Assembly (NCBI GenBank): GCA_023374045.1
Contig: CM041779.1
Location: 303,066,167 to 303,130,166 of the forward strand
DNA: 64,000 nt
Direction: 5' to 3'
Source of the DNA: Limonium bicolor
Taxonomy: Eukaryota; Streptophyta; Magnoliopsida; Caryophyllales; Plumbaginaceae
Shown: piece by piece, positions 58,161-64,000 of the stretch
Layout of the letters: each line of letters begins with the position of its first letter
Position numbering within the stretch: the stretch's first letter is position 1
The notes under the pieces: generated by a model
The model's database searches: none
The model's input: only the letters and a program-made list of their open reading frames with translations
Told to the model about the DNA's origin: nothing
Translations under genes and position numbers: made by a program

Positions 58161-61100
58161 TGTAACACCCCATCCAACAACCAACACATAATAACATCTG
58201 CAGCGGAAACTCAACTCATCACATTACTTATTCCAATGGTGTTACACGCCGTTAACCACCTACGTGGCTAACGAGGCTAATACATGTACATTTGTATCGG
58301 TCTGATGGACTAAATTCCCGAGCAACTACCAATAAAATACTCATTCCATCTTCAACATTTATTAATACATACACTCCCCCTGTACCGAGTATTTACAACT
58401 ACTGCCGATAACAATTTCGGTCTTACTACACCTTCTGTATACATACACTTAAAAGTTTACCCATGTACAATGACTACCCGTCCTACTCTCGAACGGCTTC
58501 CAGCACTTCGTACCTGAAATAGGAAAGAAGAGAAAGGGGTGGCCCCAAGGGGCTCAGCACCTTTGCTGGTATGGTAATCCCGCAGCCCACATGCTACCGG
58601 GCCACGCACAACTAATTGTCGTCTTAGCATGCAGTGATTATATTTAAATCATGCATACAACCATAGTCATACAACACATAACATTTCGCCTCAACGGGCT
58701 CAACCTATAACCAACACATCCACACCTAACCAACCATCCAATGATTCCTTAAACCCTAGAGTGGCTCTCCTCTAGAACGGAGCTACTTCCTTAACGAATG
58801 ACGTGTACCCATTAATCGGGTTATCCTTAAACGCCTCTTGTCACCAACTGGGATTCATTTCCATGATCCACACATTCCATATCCTACAACATAACTCATC
58901 CTACACATAACAAACATAACAACCCTTTCTTGTCTCGACGGACACATGACCGCATTGCATTCATTTAAAAACATCCAATATATATATATAAGCCAAAGCA
59001 TAGCAAGGTATTTTGCATATCACAACAACAATACATATCACCTCGAGAACGGTTCACATTAAGATCCTTCCACCATAGTTAGTCCATACCATGAGCATAG
59101 AGGTTGTTGCCAAACTCATACCAAGCTCGTTAATTACCTCATCACCATCCTGTTATTTGAACGGTTGACTTAAACCCAAGGTGTGTCGGATATAGTGATC
59201 CCAAGCACACCAAACAACACAGTATGCCCCTGTGGCCCGACGTGAGTCAGTAAACTAGCTTTGGATAAGCTAAGGGAAGGTTGAAACCAAATTGGAATAC
59301 CACCTAAACATACACCAAGGGAGCCGAACTGGATATGATAACGACCCCCATCCATCACACGCGTGGCCGGAACAACCGGACTCCTCACCCCCCATTAGCC
59401 CATATACTCTTATAAATAAGTAGTTAGAGATCCATTATGGAGCCTACCACATCCACAAACCATACGGTATCATAACCGAGTTAAGCACACAAGGGAGGAG
59501 AGAGTCACACATTCACATACAAACATCACGCACAAACATCACATAACCAACTCACGCATAGCCGTGGTTAGAACGTTCCTTAAGTCGGAAACGTTGTTAC
59601 CGGATACCGTTCTCCTACGTTTACCTAATAGAGGTTAACTAGCCCTTCAAGCGCATTCGAGGTTACCGGTATCGGCACGTAAACATACAATAACAATAAC
59701 GACTGTAAACTCGTTTCATGATTTATCTCATAACGTGGCAAACATACAGAAAAACACATTGGCATACAAGCCGGTGTAATCCGTTAGGACACAGGTTGCA
59801 AGAAAACCATACCTGTCCCGGAGTCCACTTTACCACGTCCACTTATGTTCCTCGAGTGATTCTCGAACAACTGTTAACACCACATGTGTTTTTATTAACT
59901 TCGGGGTTTGCTTGATTATTTAGTGTCCAAAGCTTATAATTTTTCCCCGTTAACTTATTACATAACTTCACTTTTTAACTTGTTTTACCCTCACATTTTA
60001 ATACAACTTTTCACCCACTAATTGCCATTAAAAAACATGTCCTTAACAACCTTATGGCATCATTACTATCAATCCCCATCATCTCATATCATTTCATAAC
60101 CTTAAACCATGTTTTTGGTCCGACCGACCCACCGTCCGACCCACAACTGGGTCGGTCCATTACAGAACCCTTTTACTTCCTTATAGTCATGCCCGTCCGA
60201 CCCACGTCCGACCCACCATTCTGGGTCGGTCCATGTGCGAACATTTTCCCTCCTTTGTAACTTGACCGACCGACCCATGTCCGACCCACCCTTTTGGGTC
60301 GGACCATTACCGAACACTTTCCTAACATCTAACAGAGGCTCGACCGACCCAAAAACTGGGTCGGCCCCTGGGTCGGTCGCCTCTTAAACTTACCCAAACT
60401 TTGCCAAATCTTCACCAAACTTCTCCTAAGACCTCTTAATGTGTTCTAACATCATTTGGCACTTCAAACACACCCTTAAGATATTCTTAAACACTCACAA
60501 AACATTTTTCCTAATTCCATAAACCTTTACTTATATCTCCACAAAATTCCTAACACTTACAATGTTTTCTCCTTATGATTTCTAGGTGGCATTTCACCTA
60601 TAATGACCACAACACCAAGGTGTTTCCTCTACACCTTATCATCATCTCTCAACTTCTTTTCTTACTAACTAAATCTCCTTTTCACAACTTCTTAAAACTC
60701 CTTACTCAAAACCTTACCTAAACATCATTTATTCTTTGAACACCAACATTACCTAAACCTTAAACAACTTCTCCAAGACTTAAATACATCTTAGGAACAC
60801 CCATAGATTTCTAAAACTTCCAAGATAATGCCTAAATCCTTGCATCACTCTAAATCACCTTAATACATGTTTTCTTCTCAAGTAAACATTCATTCACCTT
60901 TAATCCTTCCTAGTTCACCAAAACTCACTTACAACACTTAGAACTTCTTACACATTTCCCAAATTTGGCCATAGCTTCTCTAGTATATACCCACATCCAA
61001 ACACTTAGGTTTTCACCTTAATTCATTCAATAACACCTAAAATCCATCAAACACATTTTATACACAAACTTCACACATTAAGCACTACATCACAATATAG

Positions 61101-62811
61101 TGCATAACTTAAATTGCTTGGCACTTAGGCCCTTAAATGCATGGCTCTTAGGCCCTTAAATTGCATAAACCTTAAACACTGAATTTCCCACATAATAATG
61201 CCTTTGACCTGCAAATACACCCAACAATACATATTCCTTTAATAAACTCCTTGAGAGCATTTTACTAGCTCATTTACCATTTGCTCTTTAGGTAGTTTTA
61301 ACAAGCATCATAAGCTTATTTCTCCTAAGGCATTAAACCACATTGAGATAGCTTGTTTACCTCTTTTCCTCACAAATTTCCTTCTTGTTTCCTTGTAAAA
61401 CCGGTAAGGCATTTCCTTCCTTGCCAACAACTAAACAATATACCAACATTGAAATGAGTATATAAGCTTTAAGCTTTATCTCATTGTAAACCCTAGTTAC
61501 ATATATTATCTTAAGGTATTAACATGATTGTTTTACCTTGGAATGGAAAGAGAGCTTGAATATATATCAAGAGAGGACTCCTCCTAGCCCTTGGAAGATT
61601 CAAATGAAGCTAAACAAGCAAGGTAAAGACACCATGGTGAGGTTAATTTTCGGACAACACCAAACATGAAGGAAACTTGATTTTTCTTTGAGTTTCCTTA
61701 CCTTGAAGCAAAGGAGAACAAGAATATGTAGAAATACAAGCTCAAGCTCCATCAATGGTGATTCTCCATGGCACCAAAATTGAGCTCTTGAAGATTTGAA
61801 AAGGTGGAAGTGTAGAGCTTGACCTAACTAAGACAAATATGGTCTTAGAATTTGATTTGGAGCTTGGAGTTGGATTTGGCAAGGAAATGAAGATGGAGAA
61901 GAGAGGTTGGTATAGAGAATCGTAAATGGAGGGGAGGGGAGGAGCTTGAAGACGTGTGAAATGAGAAGGGAATGAAATAATGAAGATGAGTTCTACTTTT
62001 AGAAGATATTTATGTAATAAAGTAACTTCTTCTTTACTTTCTTTTCCTTCCTTCCTTTAATTTATTTTACATGGTGATGACTCACCTTACTAAAAACCGG
62101 CCCCCATAATATACTTAGGGGTAGTTTGGTCTTTGTTGACTCATTTAATCACTTATAACATTATATGTTACAAGCTAGTTATAAAAATCACTATTCACCA
62201 ATAACAAGGCACATAGAAGTGAAATTTTTGATTTCCCATTGATATAGCCACCCAAATGTGATACTATATAGTACACATGTTAATTAAAGAGTAATGATGG
62301 ACATTTAGCCATTCAAAACTCATTTACAAGACAATTTTTCAAAAACGTGCTTTAAGACTCCTTAAAGCACTTTTTGTGTTTTAACTTGTTTTCAAGCTTG
62401 GTTTTCTTTGGTAATTGATTTAATATGTTCATTAACCTATTTATAAAGTATAGGTATGACCATTAGGTCTTATACACATTTATCCCAAGCTTAGAGCACA
62501 TTTTGCTCTTATTGACCTTAAGGTATTTATTTGTGTTTTGTTTGGTTTCATTGTCTACCAAAGCTTCCTAAGGACTTAATTGGCCTTATAAAGTCATAAT
62601 TAAACATTATCAAGTCTTGGTAGGCTCTTTGGGTCCTAACCAAGTTCACTCCAAGCTTAGAGCATGTTTTTGCTCAAACCATGTCTTGTCTTAGTGTTTT
62701 ATTGTGTTTTACCATGGTTTAAATGGTTCATTTATGTTTCTAAGGCACTTTTTAGCCTTTAAATACCATAGTTTAACATTTACACAACATACCAAGGTTT
62801 GGGGTATTTCA
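58161..62811 (-). repeat. 5' LTR of LARD-like element 2
   Basis: It is nearly identical to 48745-53387, with the palindrome cluster at 60113-60385. Its outer end GGGGTATTTCA (62801-62811) is followed by the target duplication TGTAT. Confidence 0.93.
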
Positions 62812-63139
62812 TGTATGGAAATATTGTTTATATGTATTCTCGTGTTCTAACATTTAGGATATGTGGAAGTGTGAACTTTGAGGACAAAGTTCTTTTAAGG
62901 GGGGTAGATTGAAATACCCCAAACCTTAGCATGTTGTTTAAACATTTAAATATAGTATATAAAGACTAAAAAGAGTCTTAGAAACATTAGTATATAATTT
63001 AAACCATAGAAAACACATATAAATGCCTTAAAGTCAATTAGGGCTAAAATGTGCTCTAAGCTTGGGATAAGCTTGGGTAAGACCTAATGAGCTTACCAAG
63101 ACCTTGTTGTATACTAATGAACATATTAAACCAATTACC
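62812..63139 (+). mobile_element. Chromovirus, right part: end of 3' UTR, polypurine tract, start of 3' LTR
   Basis: After the second TGTAT the chromovirus resumes. Its UTR ends TTTGAGGACAAAGTTC and the polypurine tract TTAAGGGGGGTAGA precedes the 3' LTR start TGAAATACCCCAAACC at 62910. The LTR runs only to 63139 (CCAATTACC), where the second Tat-like element is inserted. The rest of the LTR would lie beyond the window. Confidence 0.85.
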
Positions 63140-63564
63140 TGAGAAGGGAAGAAATGGTGTCAAGCCAAAACAGGTTACATGGAGCATCCGGCCGCTTTAG
63201 CCGGATGGAAGTGGAAGCACATAGGGCATCCGGCCGTCTCCGGCCGGATGAGGATAGGACTTAGGCAAAGCGAAGTATTGTATGATTGACCGTCTGTGGT
63301 CAGTCAAAGATACTAGGAAAGGGTAGAACCGTACTTATACATGTAAAATACAGGCTGGCACCATGAAAACCAGGCCCAAAACACTATAAATAAGGGTGTA
63401 TCCCCATGAAGTAAGACACGCAACATTTGGCAGTCAAACTTACATACAATTCCAATAGAAGCTCTATTTCTCTCTCCCTACTCTTGTGAGACTCTGTAAC
63501 TGAGACCAGGTAATGCAGGACAGAAGATTGAAGGATACTAGGATTGATATACTGTTTCGTTTCA
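63140..63564 (+). repeat. 5' LTR of Tat-like element 2
   Basis: It starts TGAGAAGGGAAGAAAT and ends ACTGTTTCGTTTCA. Hairpins CATCCGGCC...CCGGATG lie at 63185-63207 and 63227-63250. A TATA box (TATAAATA, 63385-63392) is at the same place as in the sister LTR, with transcription start expected 25-35 bp downstream. Confidence 0.85.
63385..63392 (+). promoter_or_regulatory. TATA box of Tat-like element 2
   Basis: TATAAATA in the context CACTATAAATAAGGGTGTA, conserved with 39618-39625. It is the likely core promoter for the element's genomic RNA. Confidence 0.75.
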
Positions 63565-63566
63565 TT

Positions 63567-63584
63567 TGGCGCCGTCTGTGGGAA
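63567..63584 (+). other. Primer-binding site of Tat-like element 2
   Basis: TGGCGCCGTCTGTGGGAA lies two bases after the LTR end. It is the primer site typical of Tat-lineage elements. Confidence 0.9.
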
Positions 63585-63701
63585 ACGAACAGCAAGAAGC
63601 AACCACGAGACCACCTAGAAATAGGGAAGTAATCTGCGACGATTTGTAGCGAAAGTTCTGAAATAACTAATGACATTTTTTGCAGGATCGGAACACAAAA
63701 G

Positions 63702-64000
63702 ATGGCTCCAAGATCGAAGAAAACACTGAAGAACGCTACTGAAGATAACAATCGCTCCGAAGAAGGAATGAGTTCGGAGATACCAGAGGCCATCTCCAAA
63801 AAAGATCTCGAGGACATGCTAAAGGGGCTAGTCAGATCCATCGACGAAAAAATTGTAGAGGGAAATGAGACTTTGCAACAGGAACTGATGCAAAGGGACG
63901 AGGAGTATCAGAGAAAATGGGACGAAATGACTGAGGTCATTGAACAGCTGAGAAACAGAGATTCCAAAGGCAGTAATGGCGAGGAAAGCAAGGATAGGAA
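63702..64000 (+). CDS. Tat-like gag, N-terminal part, cut by window end
   Basis: The start ATG at 63702 follows GGAACACAAAAG and opens MAPRSKKTLKNATEDNNRSE. The frame stays open for 99 codons to the window edge, through LEDMLKGLVRSIDEKIVEGN, ELMQRDEEYQRKWDEMTEVI and EQLRNRDSKGSNGEESKDRK. This region is strongly charged and probably coiled-coil. Comparison with 28700 shows that the sister copy has a frame change near codon 85, where this copy stays in frame. The capsid and nucleocapsid would follow outside the window. Confidence 0.88.
   Translation, partial: MAPRSKKTLKNATEDNNRSEEGMSSEIPEAISKKDLEDMLKGLVRSIDEKIVEGNETLQQELMQRDEEYQRKWDEMTEVIEQLRNRDSKGSNGEESKDR

Larger units (their letters stand above)
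48745..62811 (-). mobile_element. LARD-like retrotransposon 2 (minus strand)
   Basis: This is a complete 14.07 kb element. Its 4.64-4.65 kb LTRs at 48745-53387 and 58161-62811 flank a 4.77 kb interior without usable gag or pol. It has the same primer site, hairpin, leader and polypurine tract as the chromovirus it interrupts. The host sequence TGTAT is duplicated on both sides (48740-48744 and 62812-62816), a precise 5-bp integrase signature. The LTR copies differ by only scattered small changes, so insertion was recent. With no proteins of its own it must have been mobilised in trans, plausibly by an intact chromovirus relative. Confidence 0.93.
63140..64000 (+). mobile_element. Tat-lineage element 2, 5' end (continues past the window)
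   Basis: 5' LTR 63140-63564, primer-binding site 63567-63584, leader, and gag from 63702 open to the window end. It is a close relative of Tat-like element 1 and supplies the 5' structure that copy lacks. It is inserted in the chromovirus 3' LTR. Confidence 0.88.

Overview
This window is nuclear DNA from a flowering plant, probably a eudicot. It is built almost entirely of LTR retrotransposons nested in and abutting one another: Copia, Athila-like, Tat-like and Tekay/Del-like chromovirus families, with plant-type primer-binding sites (iMet TGGTATCAGAGC, GGCGCCGTTGCCGGGGA, GGCGCCGTCTGTGGGAA). There are spliceosomal GT-AG introns and a degenerate R2R3-MYB exon. I see no rRNA, tRNA, CRISPR array or intact ordinary host gene. 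The species cannot be named from the sequence alone.

Layout. 1-3345: three copies of one AT-rich module, a foldback/MITE-like insertion, and the 3' end of a minus-strand Copia element. 3445-3535: a broken MYB exon. 4014-7346: a probable solo LTR. 7666-21193: a 13.5 kb element with 4.3 kb LTRs and a decayed, non-coding interior (LARD-like). 21194-28694: a minus-strand Athila-like element that lost RT, RNase H and integrase and whose outer LTR is truncated. 28695-39837: the body and 3' LTR of a Tat-like element, with gag-pro-RT-RH-IN, an intron in the RNase H region, an 18-copy 42-bp minisatellite and a multi-exon antisense gene. 39838-48744 and 62812-63139: a chromovirus (Tekay/Del-like) split by a second LARD-like element at 48745-62811 (minus strand, 4.6 kb LTRs, perfect TGTAT target duplication). 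63140-64000: the 5' end of a second Tat-like element inserted in the chromovirus 3' LTR.

Main discovery. Between gag and protease the chromovirus at 39838-48744 carries an AlkB-type 2-oxoglutarate/Fe(II) dioxygenase domain (44251-45003), on the same strand, with all visible metal and cofactor ligands present. It is now broken by one stop codon and one frameshift. The gag region has two clear short introns (43331-43434 and 43697-43779). The AlkB frame lies inside a third, 1066-bp intron (44122-45187). One donor at 44122 can join in frame either to an acceptor at 44250, giving Gag-AlkB, or to one at 45187, giving Gag-Pro-Pol. This suggests an element that captured a plant nucleic-acid demethylase and may have used alternative splicing to choose between Gag-AlkB and Gag-Pol. 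Whether this is already described needs a literature and database search.

How the parts work together. The two LARD-like elements share the chromovirus primer-binding site, a hairpin overlapping it, the leader and the polypurine tract, yet keep only relics of pol. They are plausibly mobilised in trans by a chromovirus of this kind. Most coding regions are lightly damaged. Many of the differences between paired LTRs are 1-2 bp indels, so some frameshifts may be residual assembly errors.
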